64,000 nt of DNA from Pelomyxa schiedti (taxonomy: Eukaryota; Evosea; Pelobiontida; Pelomyxidae), in the NCBI GenBank assembly GCA_020536535.1, contig JAHLWZ010000816.1, forward strand, positions 1 to 64,000, in the 5' to 3' direction. Shown piece after piece: positions 1 to 14,082 of this stretch (its first letter is position 1; each line of letters opens with the position of its first letter). The notes under the pieces were generated by a model that searched no databases, was not told the origin of the DNA, and was given only the letters and a program-made list of their open reading frames with translations. Position numbers and translations under genes: made by a program.

Positions 1-221
1 CACCGTCGTAGCCGCGGCCACCACGACCGCCACTCCGACCTCGTCCCGATTCCTTTGGGCACTCCCCTGCCTGCCGCCCTCCTTCTGCCTCCATCTCGTT
101 GTTCTCCTCGTCCCCATTCCCGTTCTCCATTGTCATTCTCCTCCTGCATTTCTCCTTCGCGTTCCTTGTGCTCATTTTCTCCTTCCTTCACCACCTCAGG
201 GTCATGGTGCACCATCACCAT
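1..221 (-). CDS. Edge-truncated acidic protein, possibly with an RGG tail
   Basis: An open frame starts at an ATG at 221 and runs off the left edge with no stop. The readable part is strongly charged, rich in Glu, Asn and Arg, and becomes Gly/Arg-rich towards the edge. In a neighbouring frame the last 50 bases read as an RGG-type run (GRSGGRGGRGY), typical of RNA-binding tails, so a splice or frame shift near 60-80 is possible. No family is recognised. The call rests on composition and an open frame only. Confidence 0.35.
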   Translation of the reverse strand, partial: MVMVHHDPEVVKEGENEHKEREGEMQEENDNGEREWGRGEQRDGGRRRAAGRGVPKGIGTRSEWRSWWPRLRR

Positions 222-517
222 TCTCCTCGTTGTTAACGGTGGTCTGACAGCCCTTTGGGTGGATAGAGTGGTGAGCCAAAAAAAAGTAACACCACAACAC
301 TCCAAAAAAAAACTACATACCTCCCAGGGAGGGCAAACCTACTGCTTGACTGCCACCACACATTCATTCCTCTTCTCCTTTGTGCTCGCTTGTTTTCGGT
401 TCCCTGTCCCGACATGCTCGAAAATGCCTCCGGCAACTCCCTTCCCTGCTCCTTTTATAATTCACACTTAGAACACCAGCAACAAAACACAAAGAGCATA
501 CATAATCTAACATCCAG
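222..517. other. Intergenic stretch between divergent starts
   Basis: No convincing coding frame. It holds two A-tracts (about 279-286 and 305-313) and probably the upstream regions of the minus-strand edge gene and the plus-strand CxxC gene. A short ATG-led frame from 414 could be a first exon of the latter, but its phase does not join cleanly. A CTAAC branch-like site with a following CAG at about 506-517 marks a likely splice acceptor. Confidence 0.3.
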
Positions 518-1260
518 TGCAGGTTTGCCTTTTCACATCTGATGTTTGAAGTGCTCACTGAGTCCTATCCCTGGGGAAACCTCTCTAAAGAAGAATGGCA
601 CGCCAAGGTGCTCAAGGGGAACCCGCTAGAAATCCCTGCACGCATACGGTGTCCGCATTGCATGGGGGCCCCTTTTGAGGCCGTTCCCGACAGAGTGGTG
701 AGTGAATAAAAATTTGTCCAGTTGTGATGTCACTCAGAGAAACGACGTGAAGCTATGCTCGGCCCAGCTCCCAGCGGAAGTTTGTTTTTTATTGCTACTC
801 CTTTTCCTTTTCCTTTTCCTTCTTCCCCTTCCTCCTCTTTCTCTTTTTTACCAGAGACGAACTATGAGTGCTATGATACGTGGACTGTGGAACATTGTTT
901 CCAAACTGAGTGAGTGAAGCAAAACTACTGGCCTGACAGCCAGGCAGGTAATTCCTCGCTCATTCTCGGAGACCCATCAAAACTAACGGTAACCAAACAC
1001 CACCAAAGGCTTTCCAGCAAACAGCCACTCGCACTTATGAGGATGTGCATGCAGACTGGAAGAATAAGACTGGATACAAGGGTAACACCGCATAGCCCAC
1101 ACAGAACAAAATCTTTTCCCGAACTTAGGGAAATTGCAGAGCAAACGACTGTTGAGGAGGTTGTCATCGCGAATGACGTGGTAGTGCGTGGGCGCCACAG
1201 TTCCTGTTGAAAAAGTTCAAGAGTGAAATGCCACTCCATCAGAGAACCCGCTATTTTTAA
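518..1260 (+). CDS. Unrecognised multi-exon protein with a CxxC motif
   Basis: A first clear exon begins at an acceptor at 517/518, reads through an in-frame ATG at 542 and ends near 697. It carries a Trp-rich segment (YPWGNLSKEEW) followed by RCPHC, a CxxC pair that could bind metal. Later pieces near 855-910, 1015-1080 and 1130-1260 look coding (TYEDVHADWKNKTGY, then a Glu/Val-rich piece), but the junction phases are ambiguous. The end is uncertain: one reading stops at 1208-1210, a spliced reading stops at 1258-1260, and codons continue to look coding to 1360. No family recognised. It converges on the cyclin gene. Confidence 0.38.
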
Positions 1261-1418
1261 TTACGCATCCGTGCGGGCGTGCCTCAGAGGCTGGAAAGAC
1301 CACGAAACGGTCCAGACATTTCGGAGTGACTCGCTGCACTTTCTGAAAGAATCCGAATGATTCTGAAATGGCAGCGACAGTAATGAAACTTTCTTTATCA
1401 CGCTTTTTTTTAACAGGT

Positions 1419-3945
1419 TCACGATGCTCCAGTGTGTTGTGGGTTATGAAGGCTTTTGGGTGCTGGGGCTGGGAGAGTGGTTATGACGGATACTGGTGGG
1501 TTTTCCAGTGGCATTTGATACAGGTGGATGGCGAGGTTGGCAACTCTGTGCATCTTGTCGGACAAGTACTTGCGCATCACGGCGCCATGAGAAGTGCGAG
1601 AAGCCAGGGCCCTTGTAATCTCCGCTATCTTGTTCACGCAGTCTGTCAGATCACACTCTCTGTAAGACGTATAGTGTGCGAGGGCAGGGGTCTGGAAAGG
1701 GTGAGAAAAGTCTCGAACTCGTTGTTCCGAAACGCACTGACCCAGAAGGGCAAGCGGCAGCACAGGAATCTTGACAGCCAAACTGCAGCCGCTGCTGTCT
1801 TAGAGGGGCCGAACTGAAGGGCCGAGTAATCAGCCATCGCCACTTCTGACAACCACTTGGAAACAATGTGAGCCTCGGGACTGGCTTGTGCAGCACGAGA
1901 GAACCGGCGCAGAAACAACAAGGTCGTGGGAGATGTTAGTGAGTATTTTATGCCGTGCAGAACTTCACGCTCGAACTGGGAAGTTTTAGTGGTTACAACA
2001 CATACAGTCGAAAACCTTTTGTAAGTCCTCCACTTTGAAAACGCTTTCACTGGCATATTTCTGTGAGTTTCTGGCTCATAATGCATATGAGAGTCTACCT
2101 TATCTTCACTAAATCTCCGGCCTCGAGGGCATACACTTCCTCGTACTTAGATGCTATAAACAAAGCAGTGGCACCAAGCAGCTGCAACTTGGCTCTGCTC
2201 AAAGGTGAGTCTCGAGGTAGGTAAGTTCATAGCATTTCACTTCACCTCTGAATCTCATGTGACATCAAGTACTTATCCACGACCATTACAGCGACATACA
2301 AGGTATCAAGCAAGAGTCTGAACTGGTGGTGTACCTCAACCTGTGAACATAAAGACTCATTGAACAGAGATAAGGGTGCATGAAGGTACCATCCAGTCCA
2401 CCAAAATGTTTCTCATATTTGGAGTGACGAATCTCTGCCTTGTCATGTAGGTGTAGTCAATTCGATCTTCAATCTAAAATTCACTAAACCGTGGTGTTTG
2501 AGAAGGGAATTGTACTTACTTCTTTCACAAGGCAATAAGCAAAAATATCTCGCGCGTACTCTGGACAGAACATAGGGTCATCCACATCTTTATCGATATC
2601 GTCGTCATCTCCCTGAGAATTTGGTACAACAGCCACAGTGGTCACTGAAGTTGTTGAAGCTGTAAGTGCAATCGTCTGCCCTGCTGCCTCTGTATTGTCC
2701 TTGATGTAGTTCCCTTCACAGTGGAGTGTTGCTTCCTTCAAGTCCGAAATAGGTGGCGGTACAGTGCCAATCACCTGGCCCATGGGTGGAACTTTTTTCT
2801 CAGTTGTCTTCAAAGAAGCTGCTTGCATTTGTTGTTCCAGCTGGACAACTTGCTCTTGGGGAACTCTCACTTCTGGATGGGATGGAAGCTGATTGGCAGT
2901 GTTGTCTTTCTGAGTTGGTTTCACCTCTTCACCTTGGGGTTGGACTTGTACTTGAAGCGGCTTACTTCTAACAAGAGTTGCGGGGTTGACCTGTGGCGGC
3001 ACAATGACGTCACTGTTGTGGTTGTTGGCATGCAGTCCTTTGTCATGGTGGTCCTGGGCAATAGGTTTTATTGGAGGGCAAGTAAGAAGTTTAGGAATGT
3101 GCGCTCTGGTAATTGGGGGAACATTTTGTCTGTTGCGTGGAATGTGTGGTTTGTTCGGCTGGATTTGCGAAGCTGTGTTCTGGCTATTTGTGGGCCACAG
3201 CCAATGACGTGGAGGCACTATACGCTGCGGAGGTGGCATGGCACAGACCTGCTTTGGAGGCGGGGGCATCAATACAACAGACATGCCAGTGCAAGTCAGC
3301 AATTTCTTCCTTCCACCATTGTTTTTGCCATCGATCCTTGTAGGTATGTTCGAAACGTCAACTCTCTGTTTGAAGAGTCAATGGCATAAAGAGGTTCAAA
3401 AACTCATACAGCTTTCTTGGCAGGGTGCGCAACCAACGGGCATAAGCCACCGCCCACGGATGGAGCAGTAGTAGTACCAGAATTAACCTCCGACGACTCC
3501 GATGACGCTGAATTTTTGTCCTTCGCTAACACGGCCCCGTCGCCACCTGTGGTCGCTCCTACAATGTAGATCTTGCTGTTGCTGTTGCTACTGCTGGAGG
3601 TGACTAATGCCGGGCATTGCCGATCGCGACGCTGAAGTCCGTTTTGCTGGATCTCGCCCAATACGCTCCTGGGCCTCTTAGTGCCCGCCGTTGTCTCAGA
3701 TTCGTTGTTGCTGGCAATGCCGGAACTTGTGCCATTAACGACCTTGGTGCAACCCTGTTATTTTTGAGATTCAATCGGATCAACGAGAAACAACAGAACA
3801 ACAAAAAACAGCACTCCCCTGCGCGCCTGTCACCCGTAATGCATACTATCCCACAATGAAGTTGGCGGATTACCTGTAAGGCTGCTTGGTCTGGCACGGC
3901 ATTCTCATCGTTCCCATGAGCCTGAACTGTTGTCATTGGTACCAA
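1419..3945 (-). CDS. B-type mitotic cyclin
   Basis: Activating subunit of the mitotic cyclin-dependent kinase. Exon 1 is 3945-3874, exon 2 is 3754-3410 and exon 3 is 3365-2520, followed by about five small exons to a stop at 1419. A destruction box [10 protein letters not shown] lies in exon 2, the signal for APC/C-directed proteolysis. A long Pro/Gln-rich linker follows, then [12 protein letters not shown], which begins the cyclin box. The cyclin N-fold shows [17 protein letters not shown] and [10 protein letters not shown]. The C-fold shows [26 protein letters not shown] and PALAHYTSY. Joining exons across 44-50 nt introns keeps the frame throughout. The N-terminal linker is long for a cyclin B. 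Type A/B is certain; B is preferred from overall similarity. Confidence 0.9.
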
Positions 3946-4129
3946 CTACGATGATGCAGAGACCAGGATGATGCCCTCGTTTGTTTTGTTGTGTTCTTTC
4001 CCGGCTATTATGTGCCGTGCCTTTTTAAAGGCGCAAAAAGCGAAAATAGGAAAGGGCGGGATTTTTTAAACTGTAAAATCTATTGGGTGGGTGTAGGTGC
4101 CTGACCTTGGGACTGACACTTACCATTTT
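3946..4129. promoter_or_regulatory. Short spacer upstream of the cyclin gene
   Basis: These 184 bp separate the cyclin start from the stop of the upstream bZIP gene on the same strand. It must hold the cyclin promoter and the bZIP 3' end. No distinct motif stands out to me. Confidence 0.3.
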
Positions 4130-6813
4130 TCAATTAGACATGGGAGGAATAACTCTGTGTGGCACCACCTCTACAGTGTCCACACTGCATGTGATTTCTA
4201 CAAAGTCATTATCTGGTGTCACAACTGGTGAGAGTGATGATGCTGCAGTCTGGGAATGGCGACCTCTGTGGTGGTTGATGCTGCTGTAGTAGTCATGGTT
4301 GTTGTGGTTGTTCGGAGTGTTGGAGGGTGCGGCGGTCTTCTTGGAAGAAGAAGTGTTGAGTGCGGACTGCGGCAGAATTAGGGCGAAAACTGGGTTGTCG
4401 GGTGATAGTGTGCACGAGGGATACGGCGGGTCGAGCCTCACAACGTCGTTGCACACGAGGTAGGTCATGTTCTTTGGCTGCCATGTAGTCTCAGTGGAGG
4501 GTCCATCCTAATTGTTGGGTAGTGTTAGGTCCGGAGAGGAAAGCTCGAGGACAGCAGCGCACCTCGTTTTCTTCAGACATGTGATCAGCGTCTGCAATTG
4601 CGTAAGAACCTCTTGGTTTTGGCGCCACTGAAGAGCCATATGAAACGGGTGGCGAAGGTTTATCTACAAACGGTACAGCATCATCAAACTTTCTGTACTC
4701 CGCTAAGGCAGCTAAATCGTCCTCTTCCTAAGTACAAAGTGACAATGAAAACATAAAATTAGGTAGCACTACCTGATCTTCCAGAAGTAGTCTTCTTCCA
4801 TTCTGTGGTTGCACCTTACTTTCCTTGGTATTCATCACATCTCTTCATCTGTGACTGACGAAAAAAAGGGTAATGGAAGTACGCTTTAGGGTAAGTCTCC
4901 TGTGGTTCATAGGCAACAACAAGATTGTTTTGATCGCCATTCTCCCCAATGGACCGGTATTGAGAGTTCATCAATAATCCAAAAGTGAATAAAACTATCT
5001 GTGAAAGGTTAATCCCGAGCATACTGGTACTGGTACTTTACCATCAAGCAAACACCGGCAGCTCTGAGATTCTTTGATGCTACTACTTGATTTTCTGCAT
5101 TGTGTGTCATTGCTGCTGAACTTGCAACCCGAGCACCGTCAGATGCCCCAACAATCTCAGACGTGGCAGCTGTTGTGATGCCCGCTTCCCCGACACTTAG
5201 CCCTGAATTTTGTTGGAACTGTGTAAGTGCTGCTCGGAGATTGGTGTTATCAAGTCTTTAACAGGTGATGAGTGAGAAGACAAAATCATCAGTGTACCTT
5301 AGAGCTTCTAGTTCTTTTTTAAGAGTTTCAGCTTCTTTTTTTAATAAAATATTTTCTGAGCCAAGGTTTGCAATGATTGCTAGTGATGGAAATAAGTAAG
5401 TGTGGCTGAATAAAAAGCCCAACCTTCCAAGTTTTTAACTTGTTCCCGCTTTCTTTGGCGCGAAAGCTGCGCTGATTCTCTGTTCTTGACAAGACTAATG
5501 GGAAACTTATTATTAAGCTTGTGGTTCCTAGGTGATAACCGTTTTTGGCGTTTAAGTTCATTCTGTTCCTCGGCGGAAAGTTGTCTTGCCTCCTACAAAG
5601 CACTTGAGTATTGTAGTTATATGTTGGAAAGATGGGAACCTGAATTTGCTTGGAAAATAGAAGTAGATCTTGCGAAGAGATAGTAAGGAGTACATCTCTT
5701 GGTAGTTGTACGCTTGCCGGTGTTGACGGAGAGGAACTCGAAGTAGAACATGGGGGTGGTGTTAGAGGCGCCATACAGGGGGTTGTGGCTGATGTCCCAA
5801 TGAAAACTGGTTGACTGGCTGCTGCACTCTCAGGAGTTTTCAGAGAGACTGCATCTCATTTTGAGGGAAAACCAGTAACATTACATACTCACCCTTTCTC
5901 TTTTTCGGAGTTACTTTCTTCTCAGGAACATCAAGCACTCCAATATGAGAGGATTGTGAGGGACTGAGAGGAGTGGATAGATGTTGTACAGAGGTGAAAG
6001 TGGAAGGAGAACTCGGAGCAGAAACTTGGGGATAAGGAACAGACATGATTTGTTGTGGAAAAAACGAACCAGATTCCGAATAGAATCCGCTATAACTATT
6101 AACAAAGTCTGTGCTGTCTCCACTGAAGCACAACTGGCGCTTGTAAGAAAAACAAGGATGACTTTGTCACACAAAGCGAACCTGGTTGAGGAACGTAGGT
6201 TGAAGGGGATCATTTATCATCACGGAAGCCGGGCTCGCAAGTGACTGCACAAGTGGTGGTGGGGGAGTCAAAGCCTGCGACTGCTGGTGGAGAAGTGGTG
6301 GTGATGGTGACTGCACTGGGGAGGAAAAAGATGAACAGGACGAAGTAGACATCATGCTCGGTGATGACTGTGGGGAACAGGAGCCTGATCCACTCCCATA
6401 CATTGGGGCATGCTTTGAGGCCTATTGATTTGGTTGTTTGTAGTTGGCAGCATGAGTATTAACGACGAGTATATATGGATAGAGGTGGGGAAAAAAAAAA
6501 AAAAAGTCACATGCTGGCCCGTCGCGGGCAACGGCGGTGTGGCCTGTGGAATGTAGTCAAACGAGAATCGAGGGTCCGGACACGGCAACGGAGCGCATTG
6601 ATCCAAACACGCACCGTCATACGGGTAGAGAATATCCGCAGGAACCTCAAGCCCCGCTGTTTGAGTTAGTTGTGGGATAAGGGAAAAAAAAAAAAAAAAG
6701 AAAAGGAAAAAGTAGCTGGTAACAACCAAATAATAGCAATAAAATCACAACGGGCCGACACGAAAACCCCGTACAAAAACGCAAAGAAACGTACCGAATA
6801 CGTCACGGTCCAT
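4130..6813 (-). CDS. Membrane-anchored bZIP transcription factor (ATF6/CREB3/bZIP28-like)
   Basis: Predicted ER-membrane-tethered transcription factor of the unfolded-protein type. The start is ATG at 6813, with a GTACGT donor after a 19-base coding exon 1; exon 2 follows a long T-tract intron ending CTAACTCAAACAG. A Pro/Ser-rich N-terminal region comes first. The basic region (LVKNRESAQLSRQRKRE) is split by an intron just before LVKN, and a leucine zipper follows (LGSENILLKKEAETLK). About 60 residues later, the exon join at 5030/4985 creates a hydrophobic helix containing IVLFTFGLLMN, the likely single membrane span. The remaining Asn/His/Ser-rich C-terminus would be lumenal. The bZIP-then-TM order is diagnostic of this class in animals and plants. 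No clear S1P site was identified. Confidence 0.78.
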
Positions 6814-7354
6814 CTACGCACCGCTTGTACCACTACGAAACTCGCTACCTTGTGATGTTTTAATTAATTGACCGGATGATTTCGGCTAATCCTCTGCCAT
6901 CTGTGATGTCTTAGGGTTCATCAGATTTTGAGCTGGCTCTGGCCGTTACGCTGAGTGTGTTTATCTCTCCAACACTGTTTGTTCCCTGGTGTTTTCTCCC
7001 GCTCCGGTCAGTGAGTCTGTTTGTTTACATCAGAATGTTTTCTCGTTTGCAGATATTCAGGATCAAAAAAAAGGCGTATCTACGGAAAGTACGAACCAAA
7101 ACGCTTCGTTCGGGCACAACAAAAAAAAACCCCCGAAAGAACTCAACCCAATTCGGGTGTCCTTTGGCCTCCAAACTCCTGAGGGTCTTTAATTTTTGCG
7201 CTCCGTGAACGGGCCACATGGTACATTGAATGTTTTTTTTTCCCCCAACAACCAAATCAAACTCCTATGTGGAGAATGTATCATGCTATTGCAATTAATA
7301 ACACCTTTCTTTTCCCCCTTATATTGGCAGTCATCCTCGGCACGTGTTGTGGCT
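6814..7354 (+). other. Intergenic/5' region of the DYRK1 gene with one coding-like exon
   Basis: This lies between divergent starts. A stretch at about 7043-7178 follows an acceptor (TCTCGTTTGCAG) and reads as plausible protein (ASFGHNKKKPPKELNP). It may be an upstream exon of the kinase, but its 3' phase does not join neatly to the exon at 7331, so it could instead be untranslated. The rest, including T- and A-tracts, shows nothing further. Confidence 0.35.
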
Positions 7355-10195
<2,841 letters not shown>

Positions 10196-10352
10196 TTATT
10201 TCACCAGAAACAAGTTCGGTTTTTCAAAACTTTCTTTTAACAACTGCCAAGGGTTTTACCCCTCTTTTTTTTTTCCTACACAACAAAAAGGTTACTATGT
10301 CCACGGTGGTCACTCACTAGTGCTACAAAATAAATACCTCTTCAAGCAATCC

Positions 10353-13300
10353 TTAGTAGATACACCTTCGGAAAATTGAGCTCCCGTTCTCAAGGAACTC
10401 GCTCCTCCTGACTACATATTTGCAAAATCCAGCTGCACTGGATATGCTTGACGCACCTTTGGGGAAAGGTCAAAAAAGAAACAGTCTACAGCGCGGTAAA
10501 GTGCACACCTATCCAGACGAGGTCGCCTCTGATTTCCTGTGCCTGGACATTTATGGGGTTCGTTGAAGAGAGTGTCAGCCTAGAAGCCAATTCTGTGCGA
10601 AGCCGTTCTATATGATAGTTGAGACTTCACTTCATAATGAAGGGTTGATACCTGGAAAGCCTGCAAGATGGGTGGCTCCTCCAGAGAGAACGATATTGTT
10701 GAGAAGTTGAGGTTCTTAAGAGCTCAGTCAGGTTTCAGGAGAAGAATGTTGCAGTACATACTTTGAGTTGGATCACAGGATGATACAATTTCGGCAATGT
10801 AGCCACACAGAGTGGAGAAAAATGTCTCTGTAAACGATGTGTGCAGGTCTCCCAGTTGGAACGGGGATCCGTCCGGAAGAGTAAAGCAAGCTGGCGTTGT
10901 AGGGTTGTGAGGGCTCAGGGAAAAGAATTTCTCCCTGGCGCTGTTGAAAAGCATAAAATTTTCATATGTCTCCGGGAACGTCTTGTTTGTTGCCTCTGAC
11001 ACTTTTGTAATCAAGTACTTGGTGAGATCCCAGCCTCCAAAATCCCAATGAAGAGACTTGTCAGGAAGAGGTTCTGAGTGACTATCACATAAAGAAAAAA
11101 AAGGTAAGGAATGTAACCGTCAATAGCAGTCAGTACATTAATGTTGCCGTGCCCCATCTCCAAAACCAACCCCGAGTGTGTTCCCACAGCCCACAAAGGG
11201 AGTAACTGCTGTTTCAAATAAGTGGCTGATGATATTGGAAACTCTTCGAAGACACTCTCAATACACCAACTGTCCCTTGTGTCGACTTCAATATGAGGTG
11301 GAACAGTAATCACTACCCCCGTATGTTCAAAGTCGACGTGTTCTTTCCGAGCCATTTCATGGAGGCAGTAAGACCATACGGCAGGGTAATTCGGTGCATT
11401 TTCTCTGTTAGGCCGGAAAAAAGGTGTCCCATAAAGGTCCGAGGGTGAGCTGGTACCTAGAAGAGGAAAAAGTTGAAGTTAGTGTCGAAGAAAAAAGTGA
11501 AAAATACAAACATGGATTGGGCATTGACCAAAATTTGAGTGACGGGAAATCATGGCCATTGAACCCTACACGAGTTGTGCTTGACCCATAATCAATCACG
11601 ATGAACCTCTCTTCCATGTATTCAAGGCTATGATCCACACTGGCACTCAAGGCACGGTTCCCACTACCTAGATTACCAAGAGAAAACGAGGCAGAAACTG
11701 GTAGGGAACGTCTGCGGTTTACAACAGAGGCTCTGAGCACAGTACTGGGAGATACTTTGGCACCAAGAATCGACATTTTAGCAAGTTGTGAGAGCGGCTT
11801 ATCTTGAACCGAAGGAGGAGAAAAAGGGATCTTGGGGCTTTGTGGGGTGTAGTCTGTACCGATTTGTTCACCGCTGGGAGGTTGTGGCTGTGATGCCGGC
11901 TTACTTGTTGGGCTTGGTGTAATTTGGGGCAGACGGAATTTAGGTGGAGGAGTTGGCGGTACTGGTGACTGGGGTTTGTTTTGGGGAGAAATCGGATTAC
12001 AAACATTAGGATTATGATATATGACGGCGGGAATTGGTTGAGCACGAAATGGGGGTTGATACTGTGTTGGTGGTTGTGGTTGCAGTGAAGGTGGAAATTG
12101 CCTTAGATTAATCTGGGGTTGAATTCGAGAGTGGGTAAAGGGCGGCGTATAAAGTGCCGGAGGTGAAAGTTGTGGCCCTGAGCCGGGATTTTGTGGCGGT
12201 ATTGGGACTGGGATTGGGGGTGGGGGTAACATTTGGGCATTTGTTGGGGAGATAGGTGGCCAATAATAGGATGGGGGTGATACTCGTGCCTGATATGGTG
12301 ATGTGACGGGAGGTTGTGGCTGATAGAAACTTCTCGGTTCATTGGGAGGTGGGCCATATAATTGTGGTGAAAAGGTGGGAGGAGGGTTTGCCGGCAGTGG
12401 AAGTCGTGCTTGTTTTGGGGGCTGCAACGGTATTGGTGGTTGTAAGGGAGGGTGTGGTAAGTCAGCCCAGTGTTGGTGTGGCAATGCCAGTGTTGGTTTT
12501 GGGGGACATGGTAAATCCGGCCACTCTTTTGGTGTTGCTGGAGTTACATCAGCAATGACAGGTGGGAATAAATTCAAAGGAGACAGAGTGCTTGTGGAAG
12601 TACTTCGTTTGGGCGGTGCCTTGGGACTACTTAAGTCAGGTGATCGGCTGGAATCAGAAAGTGTCTGGATTTTCGGACTACCGTCTGAAGCTTTTCCAGA
12701 ATATTGTGCATTCAATTGCGATTTCGGAGTTGGGGAGGAAGTCGCATTTGGGTGTGTCTCCAATACTGGATTTGATAGAGACGGGCTTTTTTGTCTTGCC
12801 TCTTCCAGAGACCTCACCTGCTCCCGTTTATTTTCTCGTTCAACGTCTTCTGGATCTACATATGCCTTGTTGTAAACACTGAAATCCAATCGTCGGGGAT
12901 GCTCCTGAGTCTCAACAGGAATTTCCTTGACCACCTCTGTTCTGACGTTTTCTTGTGACTTTTTATCGTGAAGGCGGTGTTTACTGTCAGAATGTAAACT
13001 CTGGTTGTCTAATGCGTTCCATGTGACCTTGGCAGCTGGCGCTATTTCGGGTGGATTTTCTGAAGGTACTTTTTCCGTTGATGGGTGAATTTGAGGAGGA
13101 GGCTCCACTTCGTTGCCATACTAGAAAATGTTATAGACGATGAGAGGGAAAAAACAGAAAATTGCGAATAACTTACTTGCATTGCAAGAAGGAGCTCTTT
13201 TTATTTTGCAATGAGATTAATCCAAAAATGAAAGTAAGTAGCATACCATATGCACGATCTCGGGAGTACTCTACACCGGTAAGTACTGCTTTGATAATTT

Positions 13301-13739
13301 CCGACTCCATAGATGGAAACTCTTCCGAAAGTGAAGAGAACACTGTGTCGTTCTGCTGCTGGGCCAACTGAGCCCTCATGTTTCTCAGTTCCCGCTCCTG
13401 TGCGGCTACCCTCTGCTGGAGGGCTTCTTTCTCGGACTCTGCTATTGCCAACAGTAGCTCTTTTTCTTCTTGTTCCTTTTGAGATTGGATCCGATTCATC
13501 AGGTCCTGGAACGATATGACGGAATCCAACAGGCGAGACGCCGACACAGACGGCGTAGCTGCAGCGGAAGTGCCCTGCTTCGCGCGCGACGAGTCCGTAG
13601 ATCCGCTCAAGGAGCCGTCGCGATCTGACGTAGTGGAACTGGAAAGAGATCCCTGAGGCATTTCCGGAGGATCGTCACCGCCCGTCGTTTCCGCCTTGTC
13701 CCTGTCAGTTGTCGGTGGTGCCGCCGGTCTGTTACTCAT
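10353..13739 (-). CDS. CUE domain - proline-rich linker - actin-like protein
   Basis: A CUE domain (LSEEFPSMESEIIKAVL, completed across an intron by YELLLAMQ), normally a ubiquitin-binding module, follows a Ser-rich N-terminus and a Gln/Glu-rich coiled-coil-like stretch. A roughly 450-residue Pro/Gln-rich linker leads to an actin fold beginning IVIDYGSSTTRVGF, equivalent to actin's first phosphate loop. Further actin landmarks are VVITVPPHIE, GLVLEMGHGNINV (second phosphate loop), WDFGGWDLTKYL, NIVLSGGATHLAGFP (adenosine motif) and a C-terminal exon WIGASSISS. The stop is at 10353 after the last short intron. Many loops diverge, so this is an actin-related rather than conventional actin. The start at 13739 is preferred over an upstream in-frame ATG at 13790. 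I know of no standard ARP with a CUE domain. Confidence 0.8.
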
Positions 13740-14082
13740 TTCGAAATTTTTTTTTTTTGCTACTGCTTTTGTTTTGCGAGGTACCTTCATTCTGCGAACG
13801 GAATCAAAACAAATTGGATCGTTACTTCGACAACTTGGTCACCTGCAAGTGCCAAAGCACTTTTACTGTCCCATAGGCGTGTTTCAATAATAAGCCAGGA
13901 TTATTCTGGAAGAGCTGCTGCCTTATGTAAGGTGGTGCACCCCTGCTTGCTGTTTCTCTTTCCTCTTTTGTGAAAATGAGGGCAACAGACACTCACAAAA
14001 TGAGGGAATAGAACGGGGGTGTAAAAGTCAACAGAAACATCCGGTTTGGATGAATTCTTAGTTCCTTTTTTCCTTTCAAAGT
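13740..14082. other. Intergenic spacer, 343 bp
   Basis: Lies upstream of the CUE/actin-like gene and downstream of the alpha-mannosidase gene, both on the minus strand. It includes a T-tract just before the start codon of the former. I see no coding frame or clear regulatory motif. Confidence 0.3.

Noticed and set aside
12316-12882. Plus-strand Gly-rich open frames
   Set aside because: Antisense of the Pro-rich linker of the CUE/actin-like gene; no start context or splice support.
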